This document shows positions 8,342-18,200 of a DNA stretch of 64,000 bases, piece by piece. A program made the translations under genes and the position numbers. The notes beneath the pieces are model-generated. The model did not search any database. It was given only the letters and a program-made list of their open reading frames with translations, and was not told where the DNA came from. The stretch is taken from contig CACENO010000007.1 of the NCBI GenBank assembly GCA_902560875.1, positions 1 through 64,000 of the forward strand, given 5' to 3'. Numbering within the stretch: position 1 is the first letter of the stretch; each line of letters opens with the position of its first letter. The stretch is from an uncultured Prochlorococcus sp. (GTDB lineage: Bacteria > Cyanobacteriota > Cyanobacteriia > PCC-6307 > Cyanobiaceae).

Positions 8342-10618
8342 TCAGCCGAGCCCAATTAGGCGGGCGTGGAAGAAGGCCCAGGTGGTCACAATGCCCCCTA
8401 GGAGGAAGTGGGTTACACCCACAGCACGGCCCTGAGTAATTGAAAGAGCTCTTGGCTGAATTGTGGGAGCTAGCTTGAGCTTGCTATGAGCCCAGATGAT
8501 TGACTCAAATAGCTCCTGCCAGTAGCCGCGACCAGTGAACAGGAACATAAGACTGAATGCCCAGATGAAGTGAGCACCGAGGAACAACAAGCTGTATCCA
8601 GCGGTTGCTTCTCCATAGCCAGTCAGTACTTGAGATGATTGTGCCCAAAGGAAGTCACGAAGCCAACCATTAATGGTTATGGAGCTTTGAGCAAAGTTGC
8701 CACCTGTTAAACCCCATACATCACTTTGCATCTTCCAAGAGAAGTAGAAGATGATTACTGAGATGGAGTTGTACATCCAGAAGAGACCTAGGAATACATG
8801 GTCCCAAGATGACACTTGGCAGGTACCTCCTCGGCCAGGACCGTCACATGGGAAGCGGAAACCTAGCTGGGCCTTATCAGGAATTAGGCGAGAGCTTCTT
8901 GCATAAAGCACACCCTTAAGAAGGATTAGCAGAGTGACGTGAATGGTAAAAGCATGAACATGATGGATCATTAAATCAGCTGTTCCCAAAGGAATTGAGA
9001 AGGCTTCACTAACTCCACCAGGTAAATTTCCAGCTCCTACAAGATCAGCACTGCCTATGGAACCCTTCCATAAGTTTTGAACCCATTGAGCCAAAACTGG
9101 CTGTAGCTGAATAGCTGTGTCACTAAACATGTCCTTGGGACGACCCAAGGCACGCATTACATCGTTATGGATGTAAAGGCCGAAACTATGGAAGCCAATA
9201 AACATGCAAACCCAGTTCAGATGACTGATGATTGCGTCACGGGCTTTAAGAATCCGGTCAAGCACATTGTCTATATGAAGAGCTGGATCGTAATCACGGA
9301 TCATGGCAATACCACCATGCGCCGCAGCTCCACAAATCATTAATCCACCTATCCACATATGGTGAGTGAAGAGCCCAAGCACAGTTGGGTAATCATTCGC
9401 AATGTATGGATATGCAGGAAGCGCATATTGGTGATGCGCTACAACAATGCTGCCTGAGCCAATCATGGCCAGGTTGATACTTAGTTGACCGTGCCAACTG
9501 TTACTTAAGAAATCAAAAATCCCTGTGTGTCCTTTTGGAGCAGGGAAAAGTATTGGATCACCTTTTGCGTTCTCCATGATTTCCTTCATCCTGTGGCCAA
9601 CGCCGTGAACGTTGTTACCCCACATGTGGCCACCGATAACAGCAAAAACACCCCATGCAAGATGGTGGTGAGAGATGTCTGTCATCCAAAGGCTTCCTGT
9701 TACAGGATTTAATCCGCCTTTGTTGGTGAGGATATCGCTAAAGGCCCACCAGTTAAGGGTGAAGAAATTTTCAACCGTACGCCCTGCAAGGCTCGGGAAA
9801 ATTTGACTTGCAACAAGTGGGTCGCAGAGCCTTGTTGAAAGGCTAGTGATGTCTGCAGCGCTAGCGATGGTTACGCCATCAACTACTAGGGGCGTTCCAG
9901 CATCAATTGCATCCATCATTGCTGTAACTGGAGCACTGATATGAATCAGGTGACCAGCCCAAGCAATTGAGCCCAAACCAAACAGAATTATCTGATGGTG
10001 CTGAAGCATGGACTCAATTTTCTGGAACCATGCCAGTTTTGGAGCAGCCTTGTGATAGTGGTAGATACCTCCATGGAGCATGAGGCCCGCCATCACAACA
10101 GCACCAATGGCTAGTGCCATCAATTGTGTCTCGCTGGTGATGCCCCAAGATCTCCACATCTGGAAAATACCTGAGGTGATCTGAAGGCCATGGAAACCGG
10201 CCCCCACATCACCATTCATCACTTCTTGCCCCACAATTGGCCAGAGAACCTGGGCACTAGGTTTCACGTGCGTGGGATCTGCTAACCAACCGGAGTAATT
10301 AGAGAAGCGAGCGCCGTGGTAAAAGGCACCGCTCATCCAGATGAAAACGATTGCTAAGTGTCCGAAGTGGGCCGAAAAGATCTTTCGACTTGTTTCTTCA
10401 AGATCACCTATGTGGGTGTCAAAGTCGTGAGCGTCCGCGTGGAGATTCCAAATCCATGTAGTGGTTTTGGGTCCTTTAGCAAGGCTTCTTGACCAGAAAC
10501 CGGGTTTACCGGTTTGTTCCAGATCGGCTGGGACATGGTCCCTGTCGACAGGCTGGTTATAAGGAGTCGGAACTCCTGAAGCTGCTTTCTCCCCACGTTC
10601 TGGTGGGCTAATGGTCAT
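8342..10618 (-). CDS. psaA: Photosystem I P700 chlorophyll a apoprotein A1 (PsaA)
   Basis: 758 residues, close to the usual length. The conserved [12 protein letters not shown] motif lies near residue 590 and supplies the other FX cysteines. The N-terminus is charged and stromal; about eleven membrane helices follow. A luminal segment around residues 235-285 is relatively variable. First gene of psaA-psaB, with a 5' leader (from 10619 upward) that contains several inverted repeats. Confidence 0.99.
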   Translation of the reverse strand: MTISPPERGEKAASGVPTPYNQPVDRDHVPADLEQTGKPGFWSRSLAKGPKTTTWIWNLHADAHDFDTHIGDLEETSRKIFSAHFGHLAIVFIWMSGAFYHGARFSNYSGWLADPTHVKPSAQVLWPIVGQEVMNGDVGAGFHGLQITSGIFQMWRSWGITSETQLMALAIGAVVMAGLMLHGGIYHYHKAAPKLAWFQKIESMLQHHQIILFGLGSIAWAGHLIHISAPVTAMMDAIDAGTPLVVDGVTIASAADITSLSTRLCDPLVASQIFPSLAGRTVENFFTLNWWAFSDILTNKGGLNPVTGSLWMTDISHHHLAWGVFAVIGGHMWGNNVHGVGHRMKEIMENAKGDPILFPAPKGHTGIFDFLSNSWHGQLSINLAMIGSGSIVVAHHQYALPAYPYIANDYPTVLGLFTHHMWIGGLMICGAAAHGGIAMIRDYDPALHIDNVLDRILKARDAIISHLNWVCMFIGFHSFGLYIHNDVMRALGRPKDMFSDTAIQLQPVLAQWVQNLWKGSIGSADLVGAGNLPGGVSEAFSIPLGTADLMIHHVHAFTIHVTLLILLKGVLYARSSRLIPDKAQLGFRFPCDGPGRGGTCQVSSWDHVFLGLFWMYNSISVIIFYFSWKMQSDVWGLTGGNFAQSSITINGWLRDFLWAQSSQVLTGYGEATAGYSLLFLGAHFIWAFSLMFLFTGRGYWQELFESIIWAHSKLKLAPTIQPRALSITQGRAVGVTHFLLGGIVTTWAFFHARLIGLG

Positions 10619-10646
10619 CGAGAGATTCCTCGAGGTATGGGATCGA

Positions 10647-10729
10647 GGTGGGATTCCACCGCATGAACAAGTCGGATGACTTGTCTTTTGCCATAAGTCA
10701 AGATCATCTTTTTAGGAGATTTGACTTGT
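10647..10729 (-). promoter_or_regulatory. Structured psaA leader/promoter region
   Basis: Upstream of the psaA start are a perfect 5-bp hairpin with a tetranucleotide loop (10647-10660), a perfect 7-bp inverted repeat ACAAGTC/GACTTGT (10667-10684, 4-nt spacer), and a second GACTTGT at 10723-10729. Whether these act as RNA structures or protein sites depends on the transcription start, which I cannot fix from sequence. Confidence 0.5.
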
Positions 10730-10824
10730 GGATTCAGTGCTAGCAAGGGCTTAGGCCTTTACTATCACTGTTGAGAGGGTTCCCTGGTTGGGGTCCGCAT
10801 CTTGAAATCTTAGAACCGAGAGCC

Positions 10825-10847
10825 TGTTACTACCTAGCCACGTAACA
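10825..10847. promoter_or_regulatory. Palindrome TGTTAC-N11-GTAACA abutting a start codon
   Basis: Perfect 6-bp arms separated by 11 bp, ending one base before the ATG at 10849. It sits where a ribosome-binding site would be. It could be an operator for the downstream gene or for the divergent psaA promoter region. The spacing does not fit NtcA (GTA-N8-TAC). Confidence 0.45.
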
Positions 10848-10848
10848 A

Positions 10849-11937
10849 ATGTTCTACCCACTGGTCATTTTCACCTGCTTTTTCAGAGCTCAGAAATTGC
10901 TCGCAGCCCTTCTCGCTGTGACGATTTTGAATTTTTTCTTGATCAATCCTGCAATTGCTCTATCAGAAAAGCCTATTAATACTGAAGAAAATAAGCGTCT
11001 AACTATCGGGATACTTTCTGAATCCAACTCTTTGGAAAGTGGTTTGCAAGAAGTTCCTCCACCAGGAGCTGTTCAGCAAATAAGACAAAAATTAGCAAAA
11101 CATAATCCTCAGTTGACTCTTTTATCGCCTATCCCAGGAGAAATTCTTGCCAATGAGCTAAATGAATGGCAGCTTGTCTTGGATTTAAAAGATTGGCCTT
11201 TGGTCCAAGATCCGGATATGGGCATAGGCCCCCACCTTGTTATTCAAATAGATGATTTGGACCCAATACGTATAAGCCATGCGGATGGGGACAGAATTGT
11301 TCTCTCAATGGATTCGTTAGCTCCTGGAAGTCATCGTCTCGCGGCATATCTAGCTTTCCCATGGGGGGAGGCTTTGAAAGGACCTGGCACATTTTTTGAA
11401 TCTAGAATTCACTTTATTGATGTGCTCGAAGGTTCTCAGCCAGCAATGGATCAGCCTTGGCTAACAATTGCTAGTCCCTCCGAGTTAGCCCTTAATGAAC
11501 CATTATTGATTGACCCTTTGATTTGGAATGCACCTTTGCAGGGGCTCAAGGTGGGTGATGATCGATGGAGATTAAGAGTGACTATTAATGGTGGTAGTTT
11601 TCTATTGGATCGGCAGGAGGCTATTTGGGTGAAAGGATTGTTACCTGAGAAAAACATTATTCACTTTGAGTTATTGGATAATCTTGGGAACCCTATTACC
11701 CCATTTTTTAATAACAAACTTAGAATTGTTTCTTACCCTGTTTCGAAACAACCAATTTGGATGCATTCAAAATTGAGCAATGATGAGCTCTCTAGATTTA
11801 TTGGTGAGCCTGAAGACTTAGATGCACAGATTTCATCTGAAAGCCAGTCAGATTCAAATAATAAATCTATCTTGAGTCAACGAGAAGAGGATACTTCTAT
11901 TCCTAAGTATGAGGTCATTTTCCCAAGATCAGATTGA
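10849..11937 (+). CDS. Secreted or lipoprotein-like protein of unknown function
   Basis: 362 residues. A hydrophobic segment at about residues 17-37 ending near Pro-Ala-Ile-Ala-Leu looks like a signal peptide. The mature part has a motif P-P-P-G-A-V-Q-Q-I, then beta-rich sequence with S-P-I-P-G-E and S-H-R-L-A-A-Y stretches reminiscent of Ig-like or FixG-like extracellular domains. The tail after about residue 315 is Ser/Asp/Glu-rich. I recognise it only as a probable conserved cyanobacterial exported protein. Divergent from psaA, with a palindrome directly in front of its ATG. Confidence 0.75.
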   Translation: MFYPLVIFTCFFRAQKLLAALLAVTILNFFLINPAIALSEKPINTEENKRLTIGILSESNSLESGLQEVPPPGAVQQIRQKLAKHNPQLTLLSPIPGEILANELNEWQLVLDLKDWPLVQDPDMGIGPHLVIQIDDLDPIRISHADGDRIVLSMDSLAPGSHRLAAYLAFPWGEALKGPGTFFESRIHFIDVLEGSQPAMDQPWLTIASPSELALNEPLLIDPLIWNAPLQGLKVGDDRWRLRVTINGGSFLLDRQEAIWVKGLLPEKNIIHFELLDNLGNPITPFFNNKLRIVSYPVSKQPIWMHSKLSNDELSRFIGEPEDLDAQISSESQSDSNNKSILSQREEDTSIPKYEVIFPRSD

Positions 11938-12151
11938 AAAATTTTGTTTGATAAAGTACATCTAATCGAAACCTTATTGATTTATTTTTTTTTATGGTTC
12001 AATTGTTTTAAGTTCCTCAAGCTCCCTTCTAGAATGTAACAATCACGCTAATCCTTCAAGTAAATTTTATCTATTTATTCCTCTGATTAACTCAAATCTT
12101 TCAACAACCTCACGGAAAATTGCGCTTGGACTTTCTACAAGCTCATGGACA

Positions 12152-13924
12152 TTGCTTCAGCGTCTCAAGCTTCGTAAGCATGTTGATCTTGTGGCTTTGA
12201 CTCCTAAAGCTGCTTTGAGTTTGCATTTAAAGCCTAAAGATTGTTTAGTTGATTCGGCTACTGAAATATTGAGCAAATATTGGAATGAAGGAGGGCTCTT
12301 TCTTATTGTTGGTGCAATAGGTGCTGCAACAAGGTTGGTTGCTCCATTAGTTAAAAGCAAAGATTCTGATCCTGCTGTAGTTGTTATTGATGCTCGGGCA
12401 AGGAATGTCGTCCCTATTTTGGGAGGGCATAAGGCTGGTGCCGTTGATTTTGCCTTAGCACTTGCTGAAGATTTAGGAAGTAATCCTGTAATTACTGGCA
12501 ACTCTGAAAATCAAGAAGATCTTGCTTTAGATAGTTTTGGCGATGCTTGGGGATGGAAAAGAACAGGAGATACCTCCATTTGGAAGACGTTGATGATTCA
12601 TAAGGCAAATGGAGGAGCATTAAAAGTTGAGCAATCTTCAGGTTCAAAGTTGTGGATTAACTCGAAGGCAGCATCAAATTCACTGGCATTTAAGAATCAC
12701 ACAAATTCTTGCTTATCAAAGACCTTGATAATTGGTTCAAGAAGTGAGAATGATTGTTGTTGGCATCCACCAACACTTTGGGTTGGGATTGGTTGTGAAA
12801 GGAATACGGAAAAAAGTCTTCTTGAGAGATCCTTGGCAGAAGCCTTTTCCCAAGCAGGATTAGCTCAAGAATCTATAGCTGGACTTGCCAGCATTGATCT
12901 CAAGTCTGATGAACCTGCTTTGCTTTGGATTGCGAAAAGAGAAGGTTGGCCAATTCGTTTCTTTAATGCTGATTTACTTGCACAGGTGTCTATTCCTTCA
13001 CCTTCTGAAAATGTCAAAAATGCTGTAGGCACGCCTTCAGTAGCTGAAGCAGCTGCTCTTTTGGCAGCTGGAAAAGGTGCAGTCTTGAGATATAAAAAGC
13101 ATATTTATCATTCTAAATCTAATGAAAAAGGTGCTGTAACTATTTCTATTGCAGAAGGGAAAGTACCATTTTCTCCTCAACGGGGTGAACTCCACTTGGT
13201 TGGGAGTGGCCCAGGAGATCCATCTTATTTAACTCACGATGCTCGTTTTGCTTTGGCCAGAAGTGCAGTTTGGATTGGTTACGGTCGTTATTTAGATCTC
13301 CTAGAACCATTAAGGCGTAGTGATCAAGTTCGAATTGATGGTCACTTAACACAAGAAAAAAATCGATGCAATCATGCTCTTGATTTAGCTACCCAAGGAA
13401 TTCGGGTTGCACTTATTTCTTCTGGTGATAGTGGAATTTATGGGATGGCAGGATTAGCTTTGGAACTTTGTTTAGAGAGGCCTCAAGATGAACGGCCAAA
13501 GTTAAATATTCATCCAGGTATCTCAGCTATTCAAATCGCGGCAGCATATATAGGTGCGCCCCTCATGAATGATTTTTGTACAATCAGTCTTAGTGATCAC
13601 TTGACTCCATGGGTAACAATTAAAGAGCGACTTCGTGGAGCTTTGATAGGTGATTTTGTTATTGCTATTTATAACCCAAAGTCGAAAGATCGAGATTGGC
13701 AGCTTCAAAGTGTAATTGAATTAATTAGAGAATTTCGGCCTGTAACAACCCCAGTAGTTTTTGCTCGTCAATTAGGCAGATTGGAGCAAAAGATCTCTCT
13801 ATTTTCCTTGCAGAATTTCCCAGTGAAATCAGTTGACATGTTGACAGTTATTTTAATTGGAAATAGTCAAAGTGTTGTTAAGGATGGTTGGCTTGTAAAT
13901 CCCCGTGGATATTTAAAATCGTGA
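12152..13924 (+). CDS. cobJ: CbiG-CobJ fusion, precorrin-3B C17-methyltransferase
   Basis: 590 residues from TTG 12152. Residues about 1-310 are CbiG-like: a G-A-I-G-A-A-T-R-L motif and G-G-H-K-A-G-A-V-D, then the CbiG C-terminal domain with W-V-G-I-G-C-E-R. Residues about 343-590 are the SAM-dependent tetrapyrrole methylase domain, with [12 protein letters not shown] near its start and [11 protein letters not shown] in the middle. It catalyses ring contraction and C17 methylation in cobalamin synthesis. The frame stays open upstream to 11981 and that stretch reads like CbiG N-terminal sequence, so the true start is probably upstream at a non-standard codon. Confidence 0.93.
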   Translation: MLQRLKLRKHVDLVALTPKAALSLHLKPKDCLVDSATEILSKYWNEGGLFLIVGAIGAATRLVAPLVKSKDSDPAVVVIDARARNVVPILGGHKAGAVDFALALAEDLGSNPVITGNSENQEDLALDSFGDAWGWKRTGDTSIWKTLMIHKANGGALKVEQSSGSKLWINSKAASNSLAFKNHTNSCLSKTLIIGSRSENDCCWHPPTLWVGIGCERNTEKSLLERSLAEAFSQAGLAQESIAGLASIDLKSDEPALLWIAKREGWPIRFFNADLLAQVSIPSPSENVKNAVGTPSVAEAAALLAAGKGAVLRYKKHIYHSKSNEKGAVTISIAEGKVPFSPQRGELHLVGSGPGDPSYLTHDARFALARSAVWIGYGRYLDLLEPLRRSDQVRIDGHLTQEKNRCNHALDLATQGIRVALISSGDSGIYGMAGLALELCLERPQDERPKLNIHPGISAIQIAAAYIGAPLMNDFCTISLSDHLTPWVTIKERLRGALIGDFVIAIYNPKSKDRDWQLQSVIELIREFRPVTTPVVFARQLGRLEQKISLFSLQNFPVKSVDMLTVILIGNSQSVVKDGWLVNPRGYLKS

Positions 13925-13941
13925 AACACGTCATATGCGGA

Positions 13942-14015
13942 TCGGGATGGCAGGATTCGAACCTGCGCCCCCTTCGTCCCGAACGAAGTGCGCTACCAAA
14001 CTGCGCTACATCCCG
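13942..14015 (-). tRNA. tRNA-Pro (CGG)
   Basis: On the reverse strand a complete cloverleaf is seen: a 7-bp acceptor (CGGGATG/CATCCCG), D-arm, anticodon stem CTTCG/CGAAG with loop TTCGGGA giving anticodon CGG, T-loop GGTTCGAATCC and discriminator A. No CCA is encoded. It lies between cobJ and lipA, opposite to both. Confidence 0.96.
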
Positions 14016-14097
14016 ATAAGTCAACTTTAGAAGATTCTGAATAAATAAAGTGATTTACTTGCTTCTTTTATAGAGTTGCTTTATTAGCATTACAGCT

Positions 14098-14967
14098 TTG
14101 CTTAAACCCGATTGGTTACGTGTTAAGGCTCCACAAAAAGAACGCATCGGGGCAGTTGCGGATCTTTTGGTGGATTTAGGACTTAATACAGTTTGTCAAG
14201 AGGCAAGTTGCCCAAATATTGGTGAATGCTTTGCAGGTGGTACGGCTACATTTTTGATAATGGGACCTGGATGTACACGTGCTTGCCCTTATTGTGATAT
14301 TGATTTCGACAAAAGTGTTCGGTCCTTGGATCCAACTGAGCCTTATCGTCTTTCAGAAGCTGTTTCAAGATTGGGGCTTGATCATGTAGTTATTACTTCT
14401 GTTAATCGGGATGATTTAGTGGATGGAGGTGCTAGTCAATTTGTTGCTTGTGTGGAACAAATTCGTAAATATTCTGCAAAAACAACTATTGAATTATTGA
14501 TTCCAGACTTTTGTGGCAATTGGGATGCTTTGGGTTTTGTTATGGATTCGACTCCTGATGTGTTGAATCACAATATTGAAACTATTCCAAGGCTTTACAA
14601 AAGGATTCGCCCTCAAGGGATTTATGAAAGATCATTAGAACTTCTTATGCGTGTTAGGGATGGTTGGCCGAAGGTGTATACAAAGTCGGGGTTAATGGTT
14701 GGGCTTGGAGAAACAGATAGGGAAGTAATAGATGTCATGTCAGATCTGAGTATTAATAAGGTTGATATTCTTACTATCGGCCAATATTTGTCTCCTGGTC
14801 CGAATCATTTGCCTGTAGACAGATATGTAAGCCCAAATCAGTTTGATTATTTTCGGCAGGAGGGAGAAGAAAAGTTTGGGTTTTTACAAGTGGTTAGTTC
14901 ACCTTTGACACGTAGTAGTTATCATGCTGGAGAAGTCAAGAGACTGATTGCAAATTATCCTCGTTAG
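14098..14967 (+). CDS. lipA: Lipoyl synthase
   Basis: 289 residues from TTG 14098, the only start near the family's usual N-terminus. Auxiliary 4Fe-4S cysteines are C33, C38 and C44 (C-x4-C-x5-C); the radical SAM cluster is C59, C63 and C66 (C-x3-C-x2-C), and the C-terminal R-S-S-Y motif ligating the auxiliary cluster is present. The enzyme inserts two sulfurs into octanoyl groups on lipoate-dependent enzymes. It ends one base from the convergent YciI gene. Confidence 0.96.
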   Translation: MLKPDWLRVKAPQKERIGAVADLLVDLGLNTVCQEASCPNIGECFAGGTATFLIMGPGCTRACPYCDIDFDKSVRSLDPTEPYRLSEAVSRLGLDHVVITSVNRDDLVDGGASQFVACVEQIRKYSAKTTIELLIPDFCGNWDALGFVMDSTPDVLNHNIETIPRLYKRIRPQGIYERSLELLMRVRDGWPKVYTKSGLMVGLGETDREVIDVMSDLSINKVDILTIGQYLSPGPNHLPVDRYVSPNQFDYFRQEGEEKFGFLQVVSSPLTRSSYHAGEVKRLIANYPR

Positions 14968-14968
14968 A

Positions 14969-15277
14969 CTATGTAAATTTTTTCTTTGAAATATTTATCC
15001 ATTGTTGAAGCTTCCAATGAACAAATCCAGATTTAATCATAGGATCAGTTCTAATTATTGATTGTGCTGATTCGAATGAGATAGCTTCAATTAATAGCAA
15101 CCCACCTCCTCCTGGGAGCCCATTTTGATCAATTAAATAACCACTGTATACTTTAGTTCCTGATTCATTTAATTTATTCACCCAAGAACAGTGCTTTTTG
15201 ATAACTGCTCTTCTCACTTCTTCTTTTAAATCTTTAGCTTGTGCAGTAAAACTTTCAGTTTTAATAAACCAAGGCAT
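14969..15277 (-). CDS. YciI-family protein
   Basis: 102 residues with the small ferredoxin-like fold typical of YCII proteins: an N-terminal M-P-W-F-I strand, a central G-L-P-G-G-G-G-L-L-L-I-E segment, and a D-P-M-I-K-S-G-F motif near the end. Function in this family is mostly unknown; some members act in small-molecule catabolism. It lies 13 bp downstream of glsF on the same strand and is probably co-transcribed. Confidence 0.8.
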   Translation of the reverse strand: MPWFIKTESFTAQAKDLKEEVRRAVIKKHCSWVNKLNESGTKVYSGYLIDQNGLPGGGGLLLIEAISFESAQSIIRTDPMIKSGFVHWKLQQWINISKKKFT

Positions 15278-15290
15278 ATTTTAATGAATA

Positions 15291-18200
15291 CTATTTAGAA
15301 GTTTTTAACTCTAACTTCTCTGTTTCGCTGGGTGGAACAAGAATTTTAAATAGCATTTTCCATCTTGACCAATTTGAGAGTATTTCTTTTGCGGTTTTGC
15401 TATTTGTTTGTTCAAAATGCTTTTCTATAAGAGGTTTAAGTATGCTTTCTTGTGTTTGATTCCTGATGGAATGTATTTGGACAATGTCTTTGTTTACCTT
15501 ATCAACTGCAGTATTTTTTTCATCGAGTAGGAATGTTAACCCGCCTGTCATGCCTGCAGCCACGTTCCTTCCTGTTGACCCCAATATCACAATTATTCCA
15601 CCTGTCATATATTCACAACAGTGATCACCTGCACCTTCGACAACTGCTTTTGCTCCGCTATTTCGAACGGCAAAACGTTCACCTGCTCTGCCCAGTGAAT
15701 AAAGTTCACCTCCAGTTGCTCCATATAAACATGTGTTCCCAAGAATTACTTGACTTTCAACTATGGAATTTGTTGATGGAGGAACAACAGTGATTTGACC
15801 ACCATTAATACCTTTGCCAACATAGTCATTTGCCTCACCAATGAGAAGGATATTCATGCCTTGAATTGCAAATGCCCCAAAACTTTGTCCAGCAGAACCT
15901 TGAAATGTGAGATTTATTTGTCCTTTAAAACCTTTATTCCCATACAACTCTGCAATTTCACCAGATATTCGGGCGCAAACACTTCTATCAGTGTTCGTAA
16001 TATCAATTGTTTTGGAAAATCTTCCATGGTTATTAATTGCTTTGATGAATGTCTCATCTGACAAAAGCTTGTCTTCGAGGATTTCCCCATTCCCATGTGC
16101 ATTGGGATTATGTAAGAGCCATGATCTGTCTTCGGCTTCTTCTATGGGTTTGAGGAGACATGTTAGATCGAGCGAATTAGTCTTGGCTAAGTTGGTATCT
16201 CTAGGCTCAAGTAGTTCTATTCGGCCAATTAGTTCTTCCAGACTTCTGGCGCCAAGGACGCTCATTAATTGTCTAACTTCTTCAGCTATAAATATAAAGA
16301 AGTTTACAACATTTTCTGGTACACCTGTGAAACGCTTTCTTAGAGACTCCTTTTGGGTTGCGACGCCTACTGGACATTTGTTTGTATGACATACCCGGGC
16401 CATGATGCACCCTTCTGCAATCATTGCAACTGATCCAAATCCATATTCTTCCGCGCCAAGTAAGGCTGCTATTACTACATCCCAGCCGGTTTTTAATCCA
16501 CCATCAGCTCTCAATAAAACTCGATCTCTCAAACCATTTTCAAGAAGAGAGCGATGAACTTCGCTAAGACCTAATTCCCAGGGACTGCCTGCATGTTTTA
16601 TTGAACTCAGAGGAGAAGCACCAGTACCGCCATCATGTCCTGAAATTTGGATGACGTCAGCATTGGCTTTGGCTACCCCTGCGGCAATTGTTCCTATACC
16701 AATTTCAGCTACAAGTTTTACACTTACTTTCGCTTTTGGATGAACTTGATGGAGGTCATGAATTAATTGAGCTAAGTCTTCAATGGAATAAATGTCGTGA
16801 TGTGGGGGAGGAGAAATAAGTGCGACTCCTGGCTTGCTATTGCGCAATTTTGCTATGTATTTATCAACTTTGGGGCCTGGTAGTTGACCTCCTTCGCCAG
16901 GTTTTGCTCCTTGGGCAACTTTAATTTCAAGTTGTTTACCACTCCTTAAGTATTCAGGTGTTACTCCAAAACGGCCAGATGCTATTTGTTTGATTGCTGA
17001 GCAAGCAGTATCTCCATTTCTTAGCCCTTTAATTGTTGGCAAAGTTTCTGAACGTGTATGTTCATTTACGTCATTAAGAACTTTGAAACGAGCAGGATCC
17101 TCTCCTCCTTCTCCACTATTGCTTTTACCACCAATTCTATTCATTGCAACAGCTAGCACTTCATGCGCTTCTCTAGAGAGTGCTCCTAAACTCATACCTC
17201 CTGTACAAAAGCGTCTGCAAATACTTTCTACGCTTTCAACTTCATTTAAGGGTATTGCTTTGGGTGCAGCTTTTAGACTTAATAAGTCGCGTAATGATGT
17301 CGATGGTCTGTTTGCTAGAAGAGTTTGATATATAGAAAAGTGATCGTAGTTTGGCCCAGCTTTCACTGCATTATGTAAGATTTTAGACATCTCTGGTGAG
17401 TTGAGATGAAATTCCCCACCACTTCTATATTGAACAAATCCCATAAATTCAAGTTTATTGCGATCTAATTCAGGGAATGCTTTGGAATGAAAGATCAGAG
17501 TTTCTTTCGCTAATTCTTTGAGGCTTAATCCGGCGACTCTGCTTGTAGTCCCTTTAAAAGCAAGGCTTATTAGATCTGCTCCAATACCAATTGCTTCGAA
17601 AATTTGAGCACCGTGGTAACTAGCAAGAAGTGAAATCCCAATCTTGGAAAGAATTTTGCGCAGCCCATCTTCTAATGCTGTGCGCAAGTTAGCTTGAGCA
17701 TCAGAAATTTCTAAATTCGGCAGCTTTCCAGTTTCTATTAGTTTTTGAGTTTTAGCATTCTTCCACCAATGTCTTGTAGTTTCCCATGTAAGCCATGGGC
17801 AGATAGCGCTAGCTCCATAGCCGATTAAACAGGCAAAATGGTGAGTACTCCAGCATTGGGCTGTATCTACAACTATGGATGCATTCAGACGTAAGCCTTG
17901 CTTTAGTAAATGATGATGAACTGCTCCAATTGCAAGGAGAGGTGGGATGTAAGAGTTAGTTGCATTTACTCCACGATCAGATAGGACTAATAATTCGTTT
18001 CCTTCATTTACAGCCTTCTCTGCGGCAAGACATAACTGCTTGATGGGAGTATTTAGATCAAGTGGGGCTTCGCTAATTGGGAATATTGTTGATAGAACTT
18101 TTGTATTGCGATTTTGTTTGATAAGACTATCAAGTTCTGCTTCATTTAATATTGGCGTTTTGAGGTGAATAACAGAGGCAGAAGATGCCTCAGGGAGCAG

